Position numbers and translations under genes: made by a program
Source of the DNA: Pontibacter sp. E15-1
GTDB taxonomy: Bacteria > Bacteroidota > Bacteroidia > Cytophagales > Hymenobacteraceae
Assembly: GCF_022601975.1 (NCBI RefSeq)
Contig: NZ_JAKVIR010000011.1
Span: 101,959 to 165,958 of the forward strand
Direction of reading: 5' to 3'
Length of the DNA: 64,000 bases
Part shown: positions 44,562 to 53,100 of the stretch, one piece after another
Layout of the letters: the number at the start of each line of letters is the position of its first letter
Numbering within the stretch: position 1 is the first letter of the stretch
The notes under the pieces: model-generated
The model's database searches: none
The model's input: the letters and a program-made list of their open reading frames with translations, nothing else
Told to the model about the DNA's origin: nothing

Positions 44562-44595
44562 AAAATCCCCTCAGTTAATTCTGAGGGGATTTTTT
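44562..44595 (+). terminator. Terminator after tRNA-Glu
   Basis: AAAATCCCCTCAG (44562-44574) pairs with CTGAGGGGATTTT (44581-44593), followed by further T residues. It starts 2 bases after the tRNA CCA. Confidence 0.85.
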
Positions 44596-44697
44596 ATGCG
44601 CTTCGGACACTAATACAGATTCCTATTCCTGTATCTATTATAAAGTGCCCGTCAGCAGCAGCTAAAGCATCCGCTTTTGCGCCCAATCTTTCAGGGG

Positions 44698-44852
44698 TCA
44701 TTCACTACTCTGCAGCATCAGTTTGTACAGACTCAGGTCAATCACCAGCTTCTTCAATTGAAAGTACTCATCCTCCAGCTACTGTAGCATATTCAATTCC
44801 GACTTTCCTAAACCATCATTATTTTTCTTCCTGTTGTAGAAGGTGGTGGCGG
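44698..44852 (-). pseudogene. IS3-family OrfA remnant (minus strand)
   Basis: Read on the minus strand this gives ATTFYNRKKNNDGLGKSE, an internal stop, then LEDEYFQLKKLVIDLSL and a stop. This is the recognisable middle and end of an IS3-type OrfA helix-turn-helix/leucine-zipper protein. The N-terminus is missing and an in-frame stop is present. It lies head to head with the plus-strand IS3 remnant. Confidence 0.6.
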
Positions 44853-45459
44853 ATTTGAATTTTGACAAGCAAATGCTGCAGGACGTTCTGCGAAAAAAGT
44901 CTTAAAGCTGGAGCGTCCGGAACTCTCCAGTAACCACGAGTGCTGGTCGATGGATTTTGTGGCAGATCAGCTCTTCGACGGCAGAAAATTCCGGTGCCCG
45001 ACTATAGTCGATAAGTATAACCTCCAGTGCCCAGGCATACAGGTGAGACAATCATTGAAGGGGAAGACGTGGTGGCCGCATTGGAAAGCATCAGGCAAGA
45101 GACTAACACACTGTCCAAACGTATACAGGTGGACAAGGGGAGTGAGTTTATTTCCAAGGCCCTGGATCGGTGGGCCTATGGCAACAAGGTGACACTGGAC
45201 TTCTCCAGGCCCGGCAAACCTACCGACAATGCCTATATCGAGTCCTTCAACGGGAGCTTCCGAGTTGAGTGCCTGAACGTGAACTGGTACCTTTGCCTGG
45301 AGGATACAATGGAGAAGATAGAGGCCTGGCGGCAGGAGTATAATGGCTTCCGTCCACACAGTTCACTGGGTGACAAAACGCCGGAAGAGTGGATGCAAAA
45401 AAATATAGCAAAACCCGAATCTTCTACTTTTGACAGATCCTAAAAATGAGAGGAGGTCA
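44840..45459 (+). mobile_element. Degenerate IS3-family element (plus strand)
   Basis: The left part encodes the OrfA end KVVADLNFDKQMLQDVLRKK. It then jumps by deletion into the second half of OrfB: WSMDFVADQLFDGRKFRC near 44940 and, after a frameshift near 45030, the DDE domain (RIQVDKGSEFIS, PTDNAYIESFNGSFRVECL, WRQEYNGFRPHSSLG) to a stop at 45443. The catalytic D and E regions remain, but the first ~100 codons of OrfB are gone. GAGAGGAGGTCA at 45448-45459 looks like the right terminal repeat. No longer active. Confidence 0.8.
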
Positions 45460-45958
45460 ATCTGATTACCTTTCCATTATCAATAATGATGTAAAATTGA
45501 CTATCACTATTCTCTTCCGTCAAAAGGTAAAAAGTACTTGTACCAACCTTGTTTTTATCTCCTTCACAAGCTTTATATGAGTTAAGAAAACCTTTTTCTA
45601 CTCGCTCAGTTTGGTGTCTTTATCAAGTGTCAATTGCTTGGTCTTAATATTCAGGTTAGCTTTACTGAATTCAATTTTGCCTACTTCCGGAACCCCGTCT
45701 ACGCAATGTAATTCTATCCCATCCCAGCTGTACAGTTTTACATCCACGTAATTCCATGCCGGCGATAGTGCTCCACATTCGGAGTTCGGCTCAGTTATAG
45801 AGTTTGGTTCACCGAATGCTTTCAACAATGTAGATTCATATGACATTGTATTTATCCCGTTTACTGAAATCTCGTCATACCTAACTATGTCAAGTTACTG
45901 TGCATTAGCCTAGAAAGCAATTAAGTAAGAAAGATATTCTGGTTAACGTCATTTTCAT
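45440..45958 (-). pseudogene. Broken gene for a small secreted protein
   Basis: The minus strand starts at 45958 with MKMTLTRISFLLNCFLG, a signal-peptide-like start. It shifts frame to DEISVNGINTMSYESTLLKAFGEPNSI, runs to TLDKDTKL, then shifts again into ERVEKGFLNSYKACEGDKNK and FYLLTEENSDSQFYIIIDNGK. The last codons lie in the right end of the IS3 remnant, so the IS appears to have cut its 3' end. The intact piece at 45598-45846 is an 82-residue frame. The family is unknown; similar small exported proteins occur in Bacteroidota. Confidence 0.55.
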
Positions 45959-46111
45959 ACTTTAACTACCGTATAACAATTAGTATATGAAAAGTAGGTA
46001 ATTTCGAAGCACGAAACTTTAGGTTAAGCACGAAATTTGACAAAAGCCAAAACCCTTGATTTTACAACTATCCCGCCTATTTTTTATATACTAACTGGTA
46101 GCAAATGGGTT

Positions 46112-47872
46112 TTATTTTCCATCGAATACTTTCTTTACTTTTTCATACTCTGATTTGAGCATTAATCTGTCATTTGTTAGAGTGATAACTTTGGCTTTTT
46201 GCTTAAATTGGTCAAGATGTTCATTCTCCATTGCACACAATAATATTTGTGTTTTTTTAGATGTTCTATTGGTAAGCAAATTTACTATTTTCTCATAATT
46301 CGTGTCAGATTGTTCTTGTTGATTAGGTGTGTCAATCACTAATGCAGATTTGACTTCGTTTCCATATTCTTCAACCATTGTAAAAATGCTTAAATAGTAT
46401 GCTAATATGGCTCTTGAACCCTCAGCAGCTCCACCTTCTTTTATTACTTTATTATAATCGAGGGGCGAATCAATTGAAGAAATATTAACTGCTTCGGCAT
46501 CTAATAATTCTATATAATCAGAAAAAATTGAACTGAAGGAATTGTTAATCTTTTCTATATCTTCAATAGTAATTAAACCCTTTTGTTCTTTACCTATTTT
46601 CCTTATGTCCTTTTTGAGTATGTCTACAGAATTAACTTTTTGAATTTTATCTTTTAATACATTCTGTTTGATTGAATTACCAGCAATGTTTTCTATGATT
46701 TGATTAAAATTAATATATCTATATTCTATTGCATCTCCTTTTACAGAATTCTCACTCTTTATATCTCGAGTAATTGGATGTTCTTCATTTATAACATATT
46801 TCTCATTTATTTGAAGAATGCTTTCTCTTGCCTTATTTAAGTTAATATTAGCATTACTAAGTTTTTTGGTAATCTTGTCAAGTTCATTTAATATCGATTC
46901 TAATTGATTCTCCGCTTGACTCTTGTCCGTCATTATTGAAGTTCTATTTATAATCGAATTCTCGTGGACAGTCCCACATAATGGGCATTCGACTTCATCT
47001 TCTTCTATATTTTCAATTGTAAATTTGTAATCTTTATCGAGTTCTGAAATGATTTTTTCAGTAATTATTTGTTGCTGCTCTAGATATACTCTATCACCAT
47101 TTAATGAGGTTAATTGACTAAGTATTTTCTCCTGTTCTTCTAGTAAATTTTTTAAATCGACTTTAATTTCTTCAGTCAATACTTCGAATTTTTTTGCTTC
47201 AATTGTGGCGTTGGTAATATGTGGAATATATTCCTCTACTACTTCTAAAGTTGTTTCAATTCTTTCGATTTGAGCCTGCACAACATTTTTCGTTTCCTTC
47301 TTTTCAGCTTTGTCACTTTCAAGTTCAAAATGTTTAGGCGTAAGTAACCCTACGTGGTACTTTATGATTGTACTTCGCCAGTTGGAGAATTGTTCTAATT
47401 TTTCAAAGTTGTCCCAAGCTTTTGACCAACTTCTTTTTTTGTCAATATAAAAAGGTAAAAAATAAAATGCCGGTGGTGGGGTTTCCATTAATCCCGTACT
47501 GCGATTTGGAAGAAGAGCCTTGAATTCCAAAATCTCAGCTATTTTTTCAGAGTATTCTCCAGTTATCTTTTCGTAATCAACAAAATTACTCTCATTGATT
47601 TTTAGAGAAACTTGATTTTTGTATCGTTTAACAATATAATTTCCAGTAGCAACACTAAATTCTACAATAGTTTTGCTATCGGTTTTACTCCAATTTGTAT
47701 CTAAAGTTGGTTCACATCCAACGCCCCAAAACAATAGTTTAACCAGTGTTGATTTCCCTACACTATTATCAACTGCCGTTATTAGATTCAAAGTTTCGCT
47801 GAATTCGAACTGATTTGCTGATTTTGTTGAATTTGATAGAATCAGCAGACGTTTGAATTTTAAGTTTGGCAT
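46112..47872 (-). CDS. SMC/Rad50-like ABC ATPase of a Lamassu/ABC-3C-type defence module
   Basis: A 586-residue ATPase with head domains at both ends and a coiled-coil centre. Walker A is DNSVGKST near residue 35; the signature-like region is GGAAEGSRAILAYYLSIF; Walker B is ALVIDTPNQQEQ, with Thr where most ABC proteins have Glu. The coiled coil holds one CPLCG (VECPLCGTVHENS), the zinc-hook half-site of Rad50-like proteins. This combination fits ATPases of the ABC-3C/Lamassu (LmuB) group, which sense foreign DNA and release a nuclease. The start at 47872 follows an in-frame stop closely. The gene is AT-rich, unlike its surroundings, and lies directly downstream of the nuclease gene. Confidence 0.82.
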   Translation of the reverse strand: MPNLKFKRLLILSNSTKSANQFEFSETLNLITAVDNSVGKSTLVKLLFWGVGCEPTLDTNWSKTDSKTIVEFSVATGNYIVKRYKNQVSLKINESNFVDYEKITGEYSEKIAEILEFKALLPNRSTGLMETPPPAFYFLPFYIDKKRSWSKAWDNFEKLEQFSNWRSTIIKYHVGLLTPKHFELESDKAEKKETKNVVQAQIERIETTLEVVEEYIPHITNATIEAKKFEVLTEEIKVDLKNLLEEQEKILSQLTSLNGDRVYLEQQQIITEKIISELDKDYKFTIENIEEDEVECPLCGTVHENSIINRTSIMTDKSQAENQLESILNELDKITKKLSNANINLNKARESILQINEKYVINEEHPITRDIKSENSVKGDAIEYRYINFNQIIENIAGNSIKQNVLKDKIQKVNSVDILKKDIRKIGKEQKGLITIEDIEKINNSFSSIFSDYIELLDAEAVNISSIDSPLDYNKVIKEGGAAEGSRAILAYYLSIFTMVEEYGNEVKSALVIDTPNQQEQSDTNYEKIVNLLTNRTSKKTQILLCAMENEHLDQFKQKAKVITLTNDRLMLKSEYEKVKKVFDGK

Positions 47873-47924
47873 TTTTGGCTGTTCTTAGATTTCTAATTAA
47901 TATTTTAAAATTTTCTTTACTCAT
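47769..47924 (-). CDS. Short overlapping frame at the nuclease-ATPase junction, possible remnant of a middle component
   Basis: A 51-codon frame whose ATG overlaps the nuclease stop codon (TAATG), the arrangement of translational coupling. It begins MSKENFKILIRNLRTAKN and then runs out of frame across the start of the ATPase gene to a stop at 47769. ABC-3C/Lamassu systems often have a small middle gene at this position. It may be a vestige, a coupling peptide that helps ATPase translation, or chance. No domain is visible. Confidence 0.25.
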   Translation of the reverse strand: MSKENFKILIRNLRTAKNAKLKIQTSADSIKFNKISKSVRIQRNFESNNGS

Positions 47925-48997
47925 TATGACATCATTATATATTCACAAATTATTGCACTTTTAATCTCTAAATCATTATTAAATTGTCTTATAAGTTTTT
48001 TAGGAATTTCATTTCTTACATTTTCGATTAATTTATCTAAAACATCAACTCCTTTATTGATATTTAATTGAATTTCATCAACTAGAAACTTAGTAGTGTC
48101 CATTTGAATAGTGCTAGTATTACTTATTCTTTTTGTTCTATATCTATCGAATGAGCGTTTTAATACTTTCGAATTAATAGAATTTAATCCTATTTCTGAG
48201 CATATCGCATGAAACTCAACTTCAACTTTTGTTTCGTCTTTAATCTTAGTAAATGAATTAATAACTTCCGTAACTGTTATAGATGTGAGAGCTTTATTAG
48301 TTAATAAATCATTCCATTTTGTAAAATCATAAGTAACTTTTCCTTTTCGGTTAATCTCATCAATCAGTAATCGGTATATCTCGACAGGACTACAATGAGA
48401 ACTAGGAAATAAATTAGATACTAACTTTGCAATTGAGGCAATTAAATCATTTTGAAAATTCTTTTCAGATAACTCAGGTACGATAAATTGAATATTAGAT
48501 GGTAATGATGAAATACCCATTTCGTTTTTTATAGCATCCTCTAGTTCCTTAAATTGAGCATCCGATAAGTCATCTAATGTTATTTTATTGAGGCTTAAAC
48601 CTTCATCCTTGAGAGTGAGTGAAAAGTTATTTAGAGCCACCAAGTTTAATTCTGTTATTCTATCCTTAAATGGTTTTTCAAAACCACTACTTATAAGTTT
48701 ACCTAATACACATTTTTTGTTCTTTTTTTGATGAACCAATTTATGTGCTGTAAAGCGTCCTTTTGTAGTTTTAACTTGATTAAATTCAAATTTAGCTTTT
48801 AAAGCATCTAATGAGTCACTTACGACCACATCTTCGTGAAGTTCTACGAAAACAGCATATTCATTGGCTTTAATGTGGTCGTTTAATATCCGATACAAAG
48901 CCCAGTGATATTGATAAGAATATTTCTCAAACGTTTCAGAACCTGCCTTTTCTCGTTGAGCTGCTAGAAGTGGATTTTGATTTGTTTTAACACTCAT
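47924..48997 (-). CDS. DUF4297/Cap4-type dsDNA nuclease effector
   Basis: A 357-residue protein with an N-terminal restriction-endonuclease-like domain of the DUF4297 (Cap4/LmuA) type. Features: AGSETFEKYSYQYHWAL at 18-34, VELHEDVVV with acidic E52, E55 and D56, and the core strand FEFNQVKT with E71, Q74 and K76, matching the (D/E)-(D/E)xK variant with Q. The C-terminal part (about 150-357) is helical and probably binds the ATPase partner. It starts ATG at 48997 with a 36-codon frame upstream. AT-rich, foreign in composition. It is the first gene of a two-gene operon. Confidence 0.8.
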   Translation of the reverse strand: MSVKTNQNPLLAAQREKAGSETFEKYSYQYHWALYRILNDHIKANEYAVFVELHEDVVVSDSLDALKAKFEFNQVKTTKGRFTAHKLVHQKKNKKCVLGKLISSGFEKPFKDRITELNLVALNNFSLTLKDEGLSLNKITLDDLSDAQFKELEDAIKNEMGISSLPSNIQFIVPELSEKNFQNDLIASIAKLVSNLFPSSHCSPVEIYRLLIDEINRKGKVTYDFTKWNDLLTNKALTSITVTEVINSFTKIKDETKVEVEFHAICSEIGLNSINSKVLKRSFDRYRTKRISNTSTIQMDTTKFLVDEIQLNINKGVDVLDKLIENVRNEIPKKLIRQFNNDLEIKSAIICEYIMMS

Positions 48998-49032
48998 TGT
49001 TCTGGATGGTTGTTTTTTTACCTTGCTGCTAA

Positions 49033-49143
49033 CTACTGTACAATAGGAGTGCCCTCTCCTACTTTCTGCACTATGTGTGGAGTGGTGTGGCTGTTTTTTT
49101 GAGGTAACTTTAAAGATGTAGCAGTCATCTTTACTCTAGCCAT
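49033..49143 (-). CDS. 36-codon frame upstream of the defence operon
   Basis: ATG at 49143 to TAG at 49033 encodes MARVKMTATSLKLPQKNSHT and 16 further residues. It lies between the integrase remnant and the nuclease gene on the same strand, and its codon use is less AT-rich than the nuclease. It could be a leader peptide, a leftover of an older gene or chance. No homology recognised. Confidence 0.2.
   Translation of the reverse strand: MARVKMTATSLKLPQKNSHTTPHIVQKVGEGTPIVQ
49111..49133. promoter_or_regulatory. Inverted repeat upstream of the defence operon
   Basis: TAAAGATG (49111-49118) and CATCTTTA (49126-49133) are perfect inverted repeats with a 7-base spacer, about 115 bases before the nuclease start. 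It may be an operator or part of the leader; no regulator gene adjoins. Confidence 0.3.
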
Positions 49144-49168
49144 AGCGAAACACTAATATAGTATACTT

Positions 49169-50230
49169 CTACAAATTATCAAGCGGACTCACAATTTTAT
49201 CCAACGCATATGTGGTCACGTGGGTGTAAATCTCGGTTGTTCTACTGGAGCGGTGCCCCAGCAGCGTTTTTATATACCGCAGGTCCGTGCCCTACTCCAG
49301 CAGGTGCGTCGCGAAGGAGTGCCTCAGCGTATGTGGTGTAACCTTTCTCTACACGCCCGTCGTCTTCATTCTGGCCCAGAACACACTGCAGATGCTCTCT
49401 ACTGTGTACTGCCCGCCCGTCTGCCCCTCAAACAGCCACACTTTGGGCTTATATTGCTTGTAATACGCAGGTTCTCCAAAAGCTTCTGCGAGAGCAATGT
49501 GGTGCAGTTTTTCTTCCCCTTGTCCCCGCATAAATAAAGCAGGTTCCTGTCCGAGCGAACATCCGTGATCCTTAGGTTAATCACCTCCCCAATGCGCAGG
49601 CCACCCGCGTAAAGCAGCTGCAGCATGCAGCGGTGCTTCAGGTTGTCAGTGGCCTCCAGGATGCGCTTGACCTCCTGCTTGCTGAGCACTGTGGGCAGGA
49701 GGTCGGGTTCTCGGGCCGCTCCACGTTGTTTAGACGAACCTCGTGGCACCTCAGCACCCGCTGGTAGAAGAACTTCACAGCATTTATACTCTGGTTCACA
49801 AAAGAACATGAATAAGTGCCCGCCTGCACCATCTGCCTGTGGTACTGCTTGATGTCCTCGGTAAAGGGATTTACAGCTTCCAGGCCTTTCTCCCTATGGC
49901 TGTTCAAAAAGCGCAGCAGCAGGCCATGGTAGGTGCGTGTGGTGTTCATGGAGTAGTTGAGCAGGAACAGTTTTTACAGGTAGCCGATCGGGCAGGTGAG
50001 GTAGTCCGATCCCTTCACAAAGGTTTGCTTACAGAGCCTGCGCAGCAGCACGATGTCGCGCACCTCCAGCTCCTGGCTCAACCACAGCCAACTGATACCC
50101 TCCATCTCCTCGGCCAGCGCCTGCATGTGCTGCCCAACCTCGGGTATGGCAAAGTACTTCTGCGCCTTCTGCCAGGTGGCACAGTGGCACTGCCAATAGC
50201 AAGTAAAGAACCCTACTATTTTGAAAAGAA
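49169..50230 (-). pseudogene. Degenerate tyrosine recombinase/integrase
   Basis: The minus strand carries, in order, an N-terminal arm-binding region (WQKAQKYFAIPEVGQHMQALA), an in-frame stop after DYLTCPIGYL, the core SAM-like domain (NTTRTYHGLLLRFLNSHREK), a frameshift into LPTVLSKQEVKRILEATDN and LLYAGGLRIGEVINLRITDV, another shift into the connecting loop, and the catalytic end TPHTLRHSFATHLLE, a stop, GTDLRYIKTLLGHRSS and TEIYTHVTT (nucleophile Tyr). The Arg, HxxR and GH motifs are all readable, but at least two stops and two frameshifts inactivate it. It matches the long integrases common in Pontibacter/Hymenobacter. Confidence 0.85.
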
Positions 50231-50626
50231 AGCTGAATGAGCGTGCTGTTGTCGTGCTGTCTGGGCTGAAGTGGTACGATGAACAGTTCTGTTACAACCT
50301 ATGTCATTAATCGGGAACAATTCCCCTTTGGCTATCAGCAAAGGCTTCACCACCTAGCGCTTTGCCTTGCTTACTTAAGAAATTAAAATTTATACTGAGG
50401 GCATTTTCTGATTTAAGACACTAAGTTATAATGCCTTACGGTGATGCATCCTGTTGTAAGTCTAAAGCGACGTATACTAGAAACCATACGCAGCCCGAGC
50501 AAATCTTATTTCTGCTACACAGAGTTTTTGCGGTGCGCTTTATACTGAAATTCTATTTCATTAACAGTTGTAAACATTCATGCAGGAGGCCTGTAGTTAA
50601 TGCATCACTCGTAGCCATCTAAATTT
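50231..50626. other. Intergenic region at the island's right edge
   Basis: About 400 bases with no gene seen. A loose match to the 3' part of tRNA-Glu lies at 50311-50338 (ATTCCCCT and GGCTA-CA in common) and might be a worn attachment site. The promoter of the TonB receptor gene should be here. Confidence 0.35.
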
Positions 50627-53056
50627 ATGAGATTTATACTTTTGCTTGTGTTTCTTTTGCCAATGCTGGCCTTTGCCCAAACAGGTTTGATTACCGGTAC
50701 GGTGCGTGACCGTAATACCCAAGAGCCCTTAATCGGTGTGTCAGTGCAGGTAGTCGGCAGCCAGCTAGGCACAGTAACCAATGAGAAAGGCACTTTCAGA
50801 ATAGAAAGCTTACCAGTGGGCAGTTACACAGTGCAAAGCTCTTACATTGGGTATCAGCCTCAATCGAGGTTTAACATCAATGTAACGGTGGGCAATGTCC
50901 AGATTCTGAACTTTGAGATGGCACCCGCTGCCAGCGAGCTGCAACAGGTGGAGGTGGTAGCAAACCGCAGGCAAAGTGCTGCTGTAGCCGATCTGGTTAC
51001 GCCGCTTTCGGTGCAGAGCCTGACGACAGAGGAAATCCGTAGCAACCCTGGCGGCAACTTCGATATTTCTAAGGTGGTGCAGGTGCTGCCTGGCGTTGCT
51101 ACCAATGGCGCTGGGGGCGGCGGCCGCAACGACCTTATTATACGCGGGGGCGCACCAAATGAAAACGTGTACTACCTCGATGGCATTGAGATTCCACTCA
51201 TAAACCACTTTACCACACAGGGCAGCGCTGGCGGAGCAACCGGTATACTAAACGTTTCTTTTATAGAAGACCTGAAAGTAAGCTCTTCGGCATTTGATGC
51301 GCGCTACGACAATGCCCTGGCATCTGTGTTTGAGTTCCGGCAGCGCTACGGCAACCCCGAGCGTTTCTCTGGCAATGTGCGCCTGAGCGGCTCAGAGTTC
51401 GCCACTACCTTAGAAGGGCCTGTGGGAGCAAAAACGACTTATCTGGTATCGGCGCGCAGGTCGTACCTGCAGTTCCTGTTCAAGCTGCTCGATCTGCCCA
51501 TCCGTCCTAGCTATTGGGACTTTCAGTATAAAGTAGACCATAAACTGAATGATAAAACCTCTCTCTCTTTTATAGGCGTAGGTGCCATTGATGATTTCTC
51601 GTTTGGGGTACCCCGCGAAAGCACACCGGAAAATGAGTATATCCTGCGCTCCGTTCCCTATATCAACCAATGGAATTATACAACAGGTGTAGCTTTGAAA
51701 AGGCTCGTGAATGATGGTTACGTGAACCTGGCCCTGAGTCGAAACGCCTTCGACAACGCCTTAACCAAGTATGAAGCCGCCGAAGAAGGAGAAAACCAGA
51801 AGCTAACGCTAAAATCTGGCTCCCGCGAAACGGAAAACAAGCTGCGCCTGGACGTGAACAAGTATATAAACGGCTGGCGATATGCCTACGGCGTATCGGG
51901 GCAGTACGCGCAGTTTACCAATAACATTTACAGCGTGATCCGAAAGGAGCTGCGCGATGAGCAGAATAACCTGCTGCAGCCGGGCATTACGTTAGACTAC
52001 AACTCCAACCTTGACTTTTTCCGGTACGGAGCATTCGGTCAGGTGTCCAGATCGGTGCTGGATAACAAACTGGGGCTATCGCTGGGTATCCGAACCGATA
52101 TGAACTCCTTTACCGAAGACGGAAACAACCCCTTGAAAAAGCTATCCCCGCGCCTGGCTGTCTCCTACTTGCTCAACGATAAGTGGACGATCAACGCTTC
52201 GTCGGGTATTTACTATAAATTGCCCATTTACACCGTTTTGGGCTACCAGGAAGATGGCAGGTATCTAAATAAAAAGGCCGATTACATTCGGTCTATTCAT
52301 TACGTACTGGGCACTGAGTTTCTGCCCCGCCAGGACCTGCGCTTTACCCTTGAGGGCTTCTATAAAGACTACAGCAACTACCCAGTGTCTGTCCGGGATG
52401 GAATTTCGTTGGCGAACCAGGGCGGTGACTTCGGCGCTATCGGCAACGAGGCAGTTGACACAAACGGCAAAGGCAGGGCGTATGGAGCAGAGTTCTATCT
52501 ACAGAAAAAGCTAACAGGCACCGTGTTTTCTGTACTATCTTATACCTATGTGCTGAGTGAGTTTGCCGGACTGGATGGACGGTATGTTTCCAGCGCCTGG
52601 GATTACCGCCATCTGGTGTCGGGCTTGTTGGGCAAGAAGCTACCGCGTAACTGGGAGTTCGGGGCCAAGTACAGATATTCAGGGGGTGCGCCTGCCACGC
52701 CATTCGACCTGGATGCATCCCGCAGAAATTACGCCTCACTGGGTGTGGGTATACTGGATTACTCCAGGCTTAACTCCGATCGCCTGCAGGCTTTCAGCCA
52801 ACTCGACGTGCGCATCGATAAAAAGTGGAATTTAAACCGCATCACGCTTGACCTTTTTCTGGATGTGGCCAATGTGCTGGTCAGCAACACTCCGGGCTAC
52901 GATCGTTATACTTTCCAGCGCAACGACGACAATACTGGTTTTGCCACCACAGATGGGAACCCGCTGCGCACCGACGGCAGTAATGCCATTCCGGTAGTCC
53001 TAAAAAACACCGACGGAAACCTGGTGCCTACATTGGGCTTTATAGTTGAGTTTTAA
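50627..53056 (+). CDS. TonB-dependent outer-membrane receptor with carboxypeptidase-like N-terminal domain
   Basis: An 809-residue outer-membrane protein. Signal peptide 1-18 (ends LAFAQ); CarboxypepD_reg-like domain about 20-105 (ITGTVRDRNTQEPLIGVSVQVVGS, GTFRIESLPVGSYTV); plug about 115-235 (NPGGNFDISKVVQVLPGVATNG, RNDLIIRGGAPNENVYYLDGIEIP); then a 22-strand barrel ending in Phe (LGFIVEF). No SusD partner follows, so it is not a classical glycan-uptake pair; it may import a siderophore, vitamin or peptide. A TspO-like gene follows 44 bases later and may be co-transcribed. Confidence 0.92.
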   Translation: MRFILLLVFLLPMLAFAQTGLITGTVRDRNTQEPLIGVSVQVVGSQLGTVTNEKGTFRIESLPVGSYTVQSSYIGYQPQSRFNINVTVGNVQILNFEMAPAASELQQVEVVANRRQSAAVADLVTPLSVQSLTTEEIRSNPGGNFDISKVVQVLPGVATNGAGGGGRNDLIIRGGAPNENVYYLDGIEIPLINHFTTQGSAGGATGILNVSFIEDLKVSSSAFDARYDNALASVFEFRQRYGNPERFSGNVRLSGSEFATTLEGPVGAKTTYLVSARRSYLQFLFKLLDLPIRPSYWDFQYKVDHKLNDKTSLSFIGVGAIDDFSFGVPRESTPENEYILRSVPYINQWNYTTGVALKRLVNDGYVNLALSRNAFDNALTKYEAAEEGENQKLTLKSGSRETENKLRLDVNKYINGWRYAYGVSGQYAQFTNNIYSVIRKELRDEQNNLLQPGITLDYNSNLDFFRYGAFGQVSRSVLDNKLGLSLGIRTDMNSFTEDGNNPLKKLSPRLAVSYLLNDKWTINASSGIYYKLPIYTVLGYQEDGRYLNKKADYIRSIHYVLGTEFLPRQDLRFTLEGFYKDYSNYPVSVRDGISLANQGGDFGAIGNEAVDTNGKGRAYGAEFYLQKKLTGTVFSVLSYTYVLSEFAGLDGRYVSSAWDYRHLVSGLLGKKLPRNWEFGAKYRYSGGAPATPFDLDASRRNYASLGVGILDYSRLNSDRLQAFSQLDVRIDKKWNLNRITLDLFLDVANVLVSNTPGYDRYTFQRNDDNTGFATTDGNPLRTDGSNAIPVVLKNTDGNLVPTLGFIVEF

Positions 53057-53100
53057 TCACTTGCATAAAGTATAATTTTTTAGAACACTGCCCCTACCCT

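Noticed and set aside
45027..45443. Intact-looking IS3 transposase C-terminal frame as a gene
   Set aside because: It is only the second half of OrfB, out of frame with the first remnant and lacking the N-terminal domain.
46112..47872. Plain RecN/SbcC housekeeping SMC protein
   Set aside because: The short coiled coil with a single CPLCG, the VIDTPNQQ Walker B and the adjacent DUF4297 nuclease point to the defence-type ATPases instead.
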